DNA from: Bin87 sp965221295 | Lineage (GTDB): Bacteria > Chloroflexota > Dehalococcoidia > Lucifugimonadales > UBA3495 | DNA: 64,000 nucleotides | Assembly (NCBI GenBank): GCA_965221295.1 | Contig: OZ244879.1 | Location: 2,170,001-2,234,000 of the forward strand | Direction of reading: 5' to 3' | Part shown: piece after piece, positions 17,889 through 25,620 of the stretch | Numbering within the stretch: the stretch's first letter is position 1 | How the letters are laid out: every line of letters starts with the position of its first letter | The notes under the pieces: generated by a model | Database searches by the model: none | What the model saw: the letters and a program-made list of their open reading frames with translations, nothing else | Told to the model about the DNA's origin: nothing | Position numbers and translations under genes: made by a program

Positions 17889-18836
17889 ATGGACAATCAG
17901 GTCACAGACCGCGTTCCCTACCTCGCCTCATCTGCCGGACAAATGAACGCTGCCCTCCAACCGCCCTTGCCCCACGTCCCATCAACCGAGCCGCGTCCCA
18001 AGTTGGGATCCGAGTTTGTCGTGGCCTGTGCAGATAACCTGGACTTTATGGCTTCGCTGGGCAGCGAACGGTTCAAGCTGATCGTTACCTCGCCGCCCTA
18101 TAACCTCGGCAAGTCCTATGAATCCAGGACTTCCCTGGCCGCATACCTGGATTCCCAGCAGGGCGTTATCGCTGAATGCGTTCGCCTGCTCCAACCCCAG
18201 GGTTCGATTTGCTGGCAAGTGGGCAACTTTGTCGACAACGGGGAGATCGTACCCCTTGACGCTGTCCTTTACCCCATTTTCAAGTCATTCGGCCTCCAAT
18301 TGCGCAACCGCATCGTGTGGCGCTTCGGCCATGGCCTCCACAGCTCGAAACGGCTCTCCGGCCGCTACGAAACCATCAACTGGTGGACCAAGCGCGACGA
18401 CTACACCTGGAATCTCGACCCCATCCGGGTTCCGTCCAAGTATCCCAACAAACGCCACTTCAAGGGCCCAAACGCCGGCAAACTCTCTGGAAATCCCAAG
18501 GGCAAGAATCCCAGCGACGTCTGGGAATTCCCCAACGTCAAAAGCAATCACCCCGAAAAAACCCTTCACCCTTGCCGGTTCCCGGTCGAATTGGTCGAAC
18601 GCCTCGTCCTCTCCATGACCGATCCCGGCGATTGGGTTCTCGATCCTTACTTGGGCGTCGGATCCTCGGTCATCGGCGCCCTCATGCACCACCGTGTTGG
18701 CTACGGCTGCGATAACGTTCCCCAGTACGTGGAAATCGCCCGCCAACGCATCGCCCAGTGGCAAGCCGGTACCCTCCGCACCCGCCCCATGGGTAAGCCA
18801 ATCTACGACCCCGCCAAACCCAACGGCGGCCATTGA
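17889..18836 (+). CDS. DNA methyltransferase (TSPPY type, probable N4-cytosine) of a BstYI-like RM system
   Basis: A 315-residue beta-class amino-methyltransferase: motif IV TSPPYNLGKSYE comes first (~residue 62) and the SAM-binding motif I DPYLGVGSSVIGAL comes late (~257). SPPY is usual for N4-cytosine (some N6-adenine) enzymes. It lies directly before a BstYI/BglII-family endonuclease gene, so it likely protects RGATCY or AGATCT-like sites; that specificity is inference from the endonuclease. The start is uncertain: no strong ribosome binding site; 17889 and 17727 are both possible. The endonuclease partner is broken, leaving this enzyme possibly as an orphan. Confidence 0.85.
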   Translation: MDNQVTDRVPYLASSAGQMNAALQPPLPHVPSTEPRPKLGSEFVVACADNLDFMASLGSERFKLIVTSPPYNLGKSYESRTSLAAYLDSQQGVIAECVRLLQPQGSICWQVGNFVDNGEIVPLDAVLYPIFKSFGLQLRNRIVWRFGHGLHSSKRLSGRYETINWWTKRDDYTWNLDPIRVPSKYPNKRHFKGPNAGKLSGNPKGKNPSDVWEFPNVKSNHPEKTLHPCRFPVELVERLVLSMTDPGDWVLDPYLGVGSSVIGALMHHRVGYGCDNVPQYVEIARQRIAQWQAGTLRTRPMGKPIYDPAKPNGGH

Positions 18837-18858
18837 ACGGCGGTCATTGAACGGCGGT
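18831..18858. repeat. 14-bp tandem repeat at methyltransferase/REase junction
   Basis: Two exact copies of cattgaacggcggt plus a third partial copy on each side span the methyltransferase stop codon and the start of the endonuclease gene. The repeat creates in-frame-neutral spacing changes between the two genes. Confidence 0.8.
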
Positions 18859-18863
18859 CATTG

Positions 18864-19493
18864 ATGCAAATCAAAGCAACCTACTCCCATCTGAACGGCC
18901 TCGAATTCCTCATGGTCCATCACCAGGAACTCTGGGATGAAGCGCAACAGGTCATCGCAGAGGTTGATGCCGAGGCTTGCCGCACCAAGGTCTCGCGAGA
19001 AAAGACCATGGCGGGTCGGCTCCTGTACTCGCCGGCCGACTTGAACAACGCCTTCAAAATCGGGCTCCAGCGTAACGGCTGGAACGAGCGACGCAACGCA
19101 TTTTACGTCGCGCCCGATGAAAAACTCCTGCGAGGTCTCTACAACCTGCCCGACCACGAACAAAAGGAAATCATCCAACAGGCCGGTTATACGCCGATCA
19201 TGTCGTACAACCAAACTGATTTGGTCAAAGATCGCGTAGCTATCTAGGTTCAATTCGGCAAGTACGCTTTCGTTGCCCACGACCTCTTCGTCAAGCATCT
19301 CAGCTTCTACGTTTCCGAAATCATCGATGTCGGCGTCGAAGTCTTGCCCATGATGGAGCTGGAACGCGAGATGTCCTCAGGCGTCCCATGCTACGAACGC
19401 GACCTGGGGATAGGCCCGGCGGCAGTTCCCTTTGCCTTACCGCATTTCGACCCGACAACGCTCGGCAGCGTCCCTTGCTCGGCTGGCCGCTAG
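18864..19493 (+). pseudogene. BstYI/BglII-family type II restriction endonuclease, interrupted by TAG
   Basis: The first 127 residues carry hallmark BstYI-like segments: TYSHLNGLEFL near the start, DAEACRTKVSREKT (~37), LLYSPADLNNAF (~58) and SYNQTDLVKDRVAI (~114). The frame then meets TAG at 19245-19247 and continues without interruption as VQFGKYAFVAHDLFVKHL and IDVGVEVLPM to a stop at 19491. In this family the active site is D-(8)-E-x-Q; here the Asp of QTD and the Gln of VQ are present and TAG stands exactly where the catalytic Glu is expected (GAG to TAG is one change). The C-terminus after MSSGVPCYE also diverges and appears to lack part of the usual end. The last ~57 bases overlap the convergent methyltransferase-HNH gene. 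Confidence 0.85.
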
Positions 19494-20810
19494 TTCCGCC
19501 AAGTCGCTGTCCACGTCGTAACCCTCGCGTTGGTTGTGCCTCACCAGTCCCGATAGCGTGAGCGTATTGCTCTTTGCGCCGTTGCATGGGCCGCACAGTA
19601 ATATCCGGTTGGTGATGACGTTCGGGCCGCCGTCCTTACGCGGTTCGCGGTGATCCAGCTCCATGTAGCGAATTGGTAGCTGGACACCGCAACCGGCGCA
19701 TACTACGTTGGCCCCGTTGGCTTGGGCTGTGGCCAGGATGTCGCGCATTTCGGCGTGCGACATTCGCTCCCAGCGTTCCGGCTGTCGTTTCGGGCGCAGC
19801 ACCAAATCGGGCACGTCGGGGTCATCATCGTCGCTGTCTGTGCGCTCAGGCGGCGTAGTCGAATAGACGACCTCCGTAATGGCCTCGGTGACCAACTGGA
19901 GATTATTGGCCATCCGCTGAATCACCTGACGGTGGGCCCCATCCCAAATGTCCATCCCGACCCACTGCCGTCCCAATCGCTCCACTGCAACCGGTGTTGT
20001 GGCACAGCCGGAGAACGGGTCAAGCACCAAGTCGCCTGCATTGCTACTGGCCTTGATGATGCGTTCGTACAATTCCAACGGTTTCTGCGTGGGGTAGCCT
20101 GTCCGTTCTTTCGCGTTTGGACGTAGGGGTGGAATGACAATCCAGTCTTGGGGCAGTTTGCCTCGTTCATCAAGTACCACGGCGCTCCCAAAAGCAGATG
20201 CGTTAGCGGCAAAATCGTCCCGTCCTTCTGACGCATCGGAATATGGTTGCCGTATCGCGTCGGGGTTGAACGTCCATCGGTCGCCCTTTGTGTAGAAAAG
20301 CAGAGTGTCGTGAAGTCGCCCGTACTGTTTGCGCGTGTTACGTGGCCACGAATAGCACCAAACGATTTCGTTCTGGAAATGACGCTGGCCGAAAATCGCG
20401 TCCATCAGGCTTTTCGCATAGGCGTGGGCCGTGTGGTCGATGTGCAGATAGATACTGCCGTCGTCGGCCAGCACTCGGCGCATTTCAATCAGGCGGATGC
20501 CGAGCCAGCACAGAAATGCGGCCATCCCCATTGAATGATTGACCCGCCCGTTCTCAATGGCTTGCCAGACGCCGGGCCAGTCGTCCTTGATGGCGTCTAC
20601 CCATTCCTGGTGAACGTCTCGCTCCCAAGCCCAGCGGTCAATGAACCGCGCGCCCTGGGCGAGACTGTTCGGGGTGGCGTGAAAGTCCTTACTCTTGTTG
20701 AACGGCGGGTCGGTGGCTATCAGGTTCACCGTTTCGCTATTCATGCCGCGCAGGAACGGCAGGTTGTCGCCGTGGTACAGCGTCCGGTTGACGAAGTTGC
20801 GATCTGCCAT
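19437..20810 (-). CDS. DNA methyltransferase fused to C-terminal HNH nuclease domain
   Basis: A 457-residue protein. The beta-class methyltransferase part has motif IV TDPPFNKSKDF (~34), a target-recognition stretch, then motif I-like LDPFSGCATTPVAVERLG (~262). After an acidic linker (~330-345) comes an HNH domain (~370-417) with CAGCGVQL, ELDHREPRKDGG, and LLCGPCNGAKSN: the two zinc CxxC pairs, the catalytic His of ELDH and the Asn. Methylase-HNH fusions could modify and nick/cleave in one chain, or the HNH may act as a repair or specificity part. A hairpin covers its ribosome-binding region. Convergent with, and overlapping, the broken BstYI-like gene. Confidence 0.85.
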   Translation of the reverse strand: MADRNFVNRTLYHGDNLPFLRGMNSETVNLIATDPPFNKSKDFHATPNSLAQGARFIDRWAWERDVHQEWVDAIKDDWPGVWQAIENGRVNHSMGMAAFLCWLGIRLIEMRRVLADDGSIYLHIDHTAHAYAKSLMDAIFGQRHFQNEIVWCYSWPRNTRKQYGRLHDTLLFYTKGDRWTFNPDAIRQPYSDASEGRDDFAANASAFGSAVVLDERGKLPQDWIVIPPLRPNAKERTGYPTQKPLELYERIIKASSNAGDLVLDPFSGCATTPVAVERLGRQWVGMDIWDGAHRQVIQRMANNLQLVTEAITEVVYSTTPPERTDSDDDDPDVPDLVLRPKRQPERWERMSHAEMRDILATAQANGANVVCAGCGVQLPIRYMELDHREPRKDGGPNVITNRILLCGPCNGAKSNTLTLSGLVRHNQREGYDVDSDLAELAASRARDAAERCRVEMR

Positions 20811-20816
20811 GAAGAA

Positions 20817-20840
20817 CCCCCGATTGAGTACAATCAGGGG
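20817..20840 (-). promoter_or_regulatory. Inverted repeat just upstream of methyltransferase-HNH gene
   Basis: A near-perfect dyad (on the minus strand CCCCTGATTG - TACT - CAATCGGGG) lies 7 bases before the ATG and covers the G-rich ribosome binding site. It could be a protein operator, as in controller-regulated RM systems, or an RNA hairpin that hides the start site. Confidence 0.55.
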
Positions 20841-21344
20841 CGGATGCTATCATGGCCATCATCTACGATGCAACGGAACCCCGTCAGCGCTCCCTTCCAT
20901 CCTCGTCGCCCAATCCGGCCAGCCTGCACAGCCCCAGCAACCCTTGTCCTATGGGGCACGTTCCTTTTGACTGGTTCCATCGCCGCAATACCCAACGTGG
21001 CAGCAAAACCCCGGGGCATTGCGTAGGCGATCCCATGGCGCCACCACCGGTTTTCGTCGGTTTCCCGGGCGCCCGCTCAGACCGCCCCACTATTGGTTCT
21101 CCATTCCCATTTTTGCTGACAACCGCCCCTTGACCTCGCATCGGCAGAACGTTTATCCTAAACAAGTCTAGGCAAAAAGATCCGCTTCTTCCCACACCCC
21201 CCCAGGCAGGATTTCACTTCGACGGCCAACCCCCGTCAGTTTCCAAATCGCAGCCGGCCGCAGCCGGGCAAGGCTCTGTCAGACCCGACCACCTCGCCAT
21301 GATTGCCCCTCGGCCCCCGGGACTGTCCGTGCCCGCGCGCAGGG
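20841..21344. other. Intergenic region upstream of HEPN-like gene 1
   Basis: About 500 bases between divergent genes. Several short open frames exist but none has a ribosome binding site, recognisable domain or neighbour support. Its last part begins the leader shared with the second HEPN-like gene (conserved from about 21330). Confidence 0.4.
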
Positions 21345-21416
21345 ATGCCCTTCGGCGTCCTGAGTACACGAAAAAGTAGGGACAAACGTTGCGTGACCAC
21401 ATCGGCCGTGTTCTGA
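21345..21416 (+). promoter_or_regulatory. Conserved leader with short open frame, copy 1
   Basis: A 23-codon open frame (starts MPFGVLSTRK, ends TSAVF, stop TGA) inside a leader that is strongly similar to one upstream of the second HEPN-like gene (33368-33436, minus). Shared blocks include gcccgcgcg, cgaaaaag, cgttgcgtg, cggccgt and ctgacaacgaa. The nucleotide blocks are better conserved than the middle of the peptide, where small indels shift the frame and return it. It may be an RNA element, an attenuator peptide, or simply the flank of a duplicated unit. Confidence 0.5.
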
Positions 21417-21479
21417 CAACGAAGTGAAATCCCGCCTGCATCTCAATCTCCAATCCCACCGCCAAAACCCAAAGGAGCC

Positions 21480-22001
21480 ATCGCCATCGGAACCGTAGCC
21501 CACCACCAGAACCGAAGCCACTATTACCTCCACCTCTCCTCCTTCGATCTCGCCTGCGATAGCCTCAACCAGGCCTGCGATTCGTTGCGCCGCGCCGCTA
21601 CCCACGCGGTCACCGCGGCCGCCGTCCATTGGAATCTACCCCATCGTAGCCGTCGTCAGCTCGTATCCGCGCTGATGAACGCCATGTACATGTCTGACCG
21701 CTCTTGGGCCCCGCACCTGCGCACCCTGCGCCAAACCTTCGAAACCACACCGGCATTGCTCGCGTCCCGCGCCCATCGCGACGCTAGGTTGATCGTCATC
21801 GCCTTGCGCCGCCGGGTCCGCCGCCTCATCACCGCGCTGGAGCGTTCCATCAGCATGAACCAGCTCCAACCGGCCATGGCCAGCGCCAACTCCATTGCGA
21901 CGGACCCCCATCAGCATGAAACAGGACCAACCTCCCCCGTCAAGTCGCGGCCCGCCTGTAGCTCAGACGTCTCAGCTCGCGACAGTCCCCAGGTCCGGTA
22001 A
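21480..22001 (+). CDS. HEPN/PaREP1-like protein, copy 1 (no canonical start; possibly decayed)
   Basis: About 173 residues. The N-terminal half (IGTVAHHQNRSHYY...ACDSLRRAATHAVTAAAVHW...) aligns well with the protein at 32685-33374. The pattern resembles PaREP1/HEPN helical domains, and RRAATH fits the R-x4-H motif of HEPN ribonucleases. The C-terminal part is Pro/Ser-rich and diverges. No ATG, GTG or TTG exists before the conserved part; the first TTG (21585) is inside it. An AAGGAG sits 8 bases before an ATC at 21486 (2 before ATC 21480), and this arrangement is the same in the other copy. So either translation begins at a rare AUC, or this copy has lost its start and is a pseudogene. Confidence 0.5.
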   Translation: MAIGTVAHHQNRSHYYLHLSSFDLACDSLNQACDSLRRAATHAVTAAAVHWNLPHRSRRQLVSALMNAMYMSDRSWAPHLRTLRQTFETTPALLASRAHRDARLIVIALRRRVRRLITALERSISMNQLQPAMASANSIATDPHQHETGPTSPVKSRPACSSDVSARDSPQVR

Positions 22002-22372
22002 GCGCCAGCGACAATTCGCCCTGATCTCCCGCCTCCGCGCAGAACCGCATGGCCAGCCGTTCCAATCTTCTCCCACCGTTGCTCTCGATCCACTACCCCG
22101 CTCAATCCAACAGCCTGCTCGCATCCAAACGCTACTTGCGCCTGACCGTCACTCGACCCAAAACCCCGCTCTATCCCAAACTTCACTCGATACGAAACCT
22201 CTTTTGACCCAATGCGTCCTTCCCGGTTGACCCTATCCCTCCGCTGCCCTATCATCCCGGCAAATCCATTGGCCCGCCGGCCTCGCCATCTCCAGATGCC
22301 GGGCTGAGCGTGGGATGCCGTTTTTCCGATTCCACGGCGCGCGGGCTTCCCCAACCCATGAGAGGTGTCAAT
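22002..22372. other. Intergenic region before ThDP enzyme 2
   Basis: About 370 bases, Pro/Thr-codon-like composition trailing from the HEPN-like gene, then the leader of the ThDP enzyme. No gene, RNA motif or clear terminator seen. Confidence 0.4.
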
Positions 22373-24055
22373 ATGCGTGGAGCCGAAGCCGTCGTCAAAG
22401 CTCTCGAGCAGGAAGGAATCCGCTACATATCCGGTTTCGCCGGTGGCGGCCTGGCTCCCCTATGGGGCCCTTTGCGCGCCTCTTCCATTCGCCCTTTCGC
22501 CGCCCGCCACGAACGCCTCGGCGTCGAAATCGCAGACGGCTACGCCCGCGCCACCGGTGAAGTTGGCGTCGCCATGACCGGAACCGGGCCCGGAGCCACC
22601 AATTGCCTTACCGGCATCGCCGGGTGCTACGCCGACAACGTTCCCGTCCTGCTTCTCATGGGTCAGCACCCCCTGCGCAATCTCGGCCAAGAGTGGCAAC
22701 AGGAAGTTTCGGCCAGCATTTTTGACGGCCTTTGCAAGTGGCGCGGTACATTCACCCGCGTCCAGGACATCCCCCAGGTAATGCGCCGCGCCTTCACGGC
22801 CCTCCGGTCCGGTTCGCCGGGGCCCGTCGTCCTCGAAATGCCCCAGGATGTCCTCACCGCCGAAGCCGATGACGCCACCCTCGCCTACACCCCGGTTGGT
22901 GTCCCAGGCAAGTCCGGCCCCGCCGATGACGAAGTGCAGCGCGCCGCCGATCTGCTCGTCAACGCCCGCTTTCCCATCCTCAACGCCGGCGGCGGCGCAA
23001 TGTCCGCCAACGCCGCCGACGAGGTCCTGGAACTGGCCGAAATGCTCTCCATGCCCGTTGCCACCACCATCATGGGCAAAGGCATCATTCCAGAAAACCA
23101 CCCCCTGTCCCTCGGTGGTGGAGTTTATCCCCGCAGCCGCTACGCCTCGGGCGCCGCAATTCACATAAACCGCAAAGCTGATGTGGTGCTGGCCGTGGGC
23201 AATTCTTTCCGACAACCCAACGGCACCGACGGTCGCCCCATCCCAGATGGGGTCAGCATCATTCATATCAACGCCGACCAGGCCGACCTCAACAAAACCT
23301 ACCAAGTGGATCTCCCCATGCTCGCCGACGCCAAACTCGCTCTGCGGGCCATCATTGGCGCCGTACGGGCGCGCATCGGCGCCGGTGGTGGCGGCATCAA
23401 GCAGGAAATCGTCGACGAGATCCGCGCCTGCCACGAAAAGGCCGAGGCCGAATGGATGCCCCGGTTTACCGACCCGGAAGCCCCCACCAACGGCTACCGC
23501 GTTGTCCACGAACTCCAACAGGTGATCGACCCTGACCGTACCATCGCCCTCCACGACGCTGGCGGCAGCCGCGGCTACGTGGTTCCGTTCTGGATGACTA
23601 CCCGGCCCCGCAATTTCGTGGCTATGGGCGGCATGGCCGCCATGGGTTGGTCCGTCGGCGCAGCCATCGGTACGAAATTGGGCCGGCCCGACCATCTCGT
23701 GGTTCACGTCCTCGGCGACGCCTCATTCGGCATGACCGGCATGGATCTCGAGACAGCTTCTCGCATGGGGTTGCCTATCCTCACCGTTGTCATCAATAAC
23801 GGCGGTACCGGCGGCGGCATGATGGGCATGGAAAATCCCAACGGTACACCACCGGAAATGGCCGTGCTGGGTGGCAATTTCAGTATCGTCGCTGACGGCC
23901 TCGGCTGCTATTCCGAGCGCGTCGAGGATCCCGGAGAACTCCAGGCTGCCTTCAGGCGCGCCATTCGTGCCACCGAGGAAGGCCAGTCCGCCCTCGTCGA
24001 AGTCATGATTCGCCCACTCCCCACCCCCGAATTCCCAGACGACTGGTCGCTCTAG
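22373..24055 (+). CDS. Thiamine diphosphate-dependent enzyme 2 (acetolactate synthase/oxalyl-CoA decarboxylase superfamily)
   Basis: A 560-residue ThDP enzyme with the catalytic Glu in ARHERLGVEIADGYARATG (~residue 50), the TGTGPGATN strand after it, the central domain with NAGGGAM, and the C-terminal Mg/ThDP motif from GDASFGMTGMDLETA to VVINNGG (~450-480). It is only distantly similar to the ThDP enzyme at 11940-13658. It sits 49 bases before a formamidase/acetamidase gene, so a decarboxylation product may feed an amide/formate step; that is inference. ATG 22373 is preceded by GAGAGGTGTC; an upstream GTG (22310) is less likely. Confidence 0.85.
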   Translation: MRGAEAVVKALEQEGIRYISGFAGGGLAPLWGPLRASSIRPFAARHERLGVEIADGYARATGEVGVAMTGTGPGATNCLTGIAGCYADNVPVLLLMGQHPLRNLGQEWQQEVSASIFDGLCKWRGTFTRVQDIPQVMRRAFTALRSGSPGPVVLEMPQDVLTAEADDATLAYTPVGVPGKSGPADDEVQRAADLLVNARFPILNAGGGAMSANAADEVLELAEMLSMPVATTIMGKGIIPENHPLSLGGGVYPRSRYASGAAIHINRKADVVLAVGNSFRQPNGTDGRPIPDGVSIIHINADQADLNKTYQVDLPMLADAKLALRAIIGAVRARIGAGGGGIKQEIVDEIRACHEKAEAEWMPRFTDPEAPTNGYRVVHELQQVIDPDRTIALHDAGGSRGYVVPFWMTTRPRNFVAMGGMAAMGWSVGAAIGTKLGRPDHLVVHVLGDASFGMTGMDLETASRMGLPILTVVINNGGTGGGMMGMENPNGTPPEMAVLGGNFSIVADGLGCYSERVEDPGELQAAFRRAIRATEEGQSALVEVMIRPLPTPEFPDDWSL

Positions 24056-24104
24056 ATCACGAATCGGCTCGCCAAGTCGACCAACCATGCGTCGGAGGGA
24101 AACC

Positions 24105-25217
24105 GTGCCTATCATAACCATCGACCGCGCTAAACGCCTCAAAGAGGAACCGCATCTCGGACACAACCGCTGGCATCCTGACATTCCTCCCATCATCGAA
24201 GTTGACCCCGGTGAAGAGGTCACCCTGGAAACCCGCGACGCGTCTGATTGCCAAATCCAACCCGGCATGACCGTCGATGACTTGGACGGCCTTGACGCCA
24301 AGGTCGCGCATCCTCTTACCGGCCCGGTTTTCGTCAAAAGCGCTGAACCCGGGGACCTGTTGGAGATCGAGTACCTCGACATAACCGCCCAGCCGCGCGG
24401 CTGGACGCGCAACCGCCCTGGCGCCGGTTTCCTGCGCGACCTGTTCACCGACCCTTACCTCGTCCATTGGGACATCGCAGACGGTTGGGCCACCTCCGCG
24501 CAAATTCCCGGCGTCCGAATCCCCGACGGCTCATTCATGGGAACGGCCGGCCTTGCGCCTTCCCATGACCAGTTGGTCGCCTGGGCTGCCCGCGAAGCGG
24601 ATTGGGTCACCCGCGGCGGTCAGGCCGCGCCACCGGACCCTGAAGATGCCGTCCCAGCTGGCGGTCAGATCGCGGCGAACGGACTGCGGACCCTACCACC
24701 CCGCGAGAATTGCGGCAACATCGACGCCAAACAGCTCACCACCGGTTCCCGGCTGTTCGTCCCGGTCGCTGTATCCGGCGCCCTCTATTCCGCTGGTGAT
24801 GGCCATTTCGCCCAGGGCGACGGAGAGGTCTGCATCACCGCCATTGAGATGGGCGCAACCTGCACAGTACGTTTCACCGTGCACAAGGGCGAGGCGGCGC
24901 GATACAACATCACGTTCCCGCGCTATTCCCACCCGGGTTATTTCCTACCGCCGGAATGGGCTGCTCCGCGCAATTTCACCGCAACCGTCGGCTATCCCAT
25001 CCGCGCCGACGGATCTCAGGAAGGGGAGGCCAGCCTCGCCCTGGCGGCCCGGAACGCCCTTATCAACATGATCACGCTGCTCCAGAACCGCGGTTGGACC
25101 GCAGAACAAGCCTACATAATCTGCAGCGTCGCTGTCGACCTACGGGTCAGCAACATCGTCGACCTACCGAACGTCACCGTGTCAGCGTTCCTTCCTGAAG
25201 CTATATTCGTTGGCTGA
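24105..25217 (+). CDS. Acetamidase/formamidase family protein
   Basis: A 370-residue FmdA/AmdA-family hydrolase, zinc enzymes that hydrolyse formamide or short amides to acid plus ammonia. Family landmarks: HNRWHPDIPPIIEVDPGEEVTLETRDA near the start (split here by position ~20-45), NPLTGP-like AHPLTGPVFVKSAEPGDLLEIEYLDI, the PRENCGNIDAKQL segment with its conserved Cys/Asn/Asp (~205), and SAGDGHFAQGDGEV (~232). GGAGGG precedes the GTG at 24105, preferred over ATG 24087. Likely co-transcribed with the ThDP enzyme just upstream. Confidence 0.85.
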   Translation: MPIITIDRAKRLKEEPHLGHNRWHPDIPPIIEVDPGEEVTLETRDASDCQIQPGMTVDDLDGLDAKVAHPLTGPVFVKSAEPGDLLEIEYLDITAQPRGWTRNRPGAGFLRDLFTDPYLVHWDIADGWATSAQIPGVRIPDGSFMGTAGLAPSHDQLVAWAAREADWVTRGGQAAPPDPEDAVPAGGQIAANGLRTLPPRENCGNIDAKQLTTGSRLFVPVAVSGALYSAGDGHFAQGDGEVCITAIEMGATCTVRFTVHKGEAARYNITFPRYSHPGYFLPPEWAAPRNFTATVGYPIRADGSQEGEASLALAARNALINMITLLQNRGWTAEQAYIICSVAVDLRVSNIVDLPNVTVSAFLPEAIFVG

Positions 25218-25242
25218 CCTGACGGCTTTCAAACCGAAAGCA

Positions 25243-25278
25243 AAACGCCCCGACCATTTGCCACCAGTCGGAGCGTTT
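25243..25278. terminator. Hairpin between convergent genes
   Basis: A 12-bp stem with one mismatch (AAACGCCCCGAC pairing with GTCGGAGCGTTT) and a 12-base loop lies after the formamidase stop and before the convergent HTH gene. The T-run is short, so termination may be weak or bidirectional. Confidence 0.6.
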
Positions 25279-25395
25279 CACTTTCCATCGCTCAATGCGA
25301 TGGACTGACCCGCCAACGGCCCAGCTCGCCTGTGGTCCGTTGATGGCTCCCGCTGCGCCGCAGACCGGTTCACCAGTGCTCGCGGCGAAGTGTCA

Positions 25396-25620
25396 TCAAT
25401 TGACTCGCTTGACCTCCAAGATTTCACCGGGGGCCAAGGCAACCCGGCGCACGTTTATGCCGAGCTTCAGCATCCAGTAGCCAAGCGTGGCTTTGCTGAC
25501 GCCCAGAGTATCCGCCGTAGCCGTCAAGCCTTGATCGTTCACCAGCTCTGGCAGCAGACGCTCGAGCGGTTGGTTGAATTCCTTTTCTACGCGGATCATC
25601 AACTTGGTTTTTCGCGCCAT
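25396..25620 (-). CDS. Small HTH DNA-binding protein
   Basis: A 74-residue protein: basic N-terminus (MARKTKLMIRVEKEF), then a helix-turn-helix near residues 30-53 (GLTATADTLGVSKATLGYWM) and a short basic tail. GGAGGTGT lies 4 bases before the ATG, an excellent ribosome binding site. Size and pattern resemble tiny transcription factors or recombination directionality-type proteins. Inverted repeat GTGGT-tac-ACCAC at ~25698-25710, about 80 bases upstream, could be its operator. No clear family. Confidence 0.65.
   Translation of the reverse strand: MARKTKLMIRVEKEFNQPLERLLPELVNDQGLTATADTLGVSKATLGYWMLKLGINVRRVALAPGEILEVKRVN

Noticed and set aside
21345..22001. In-frame TGA at 21414 read as selenocysteine joining the short leader frame to the HEPN-like frame
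   Set aside because: The second copy has its short frame in a different phase relative to the HEPN-like frame, so the fusion is not conserved; no SECIS-like hairpin was recognised.
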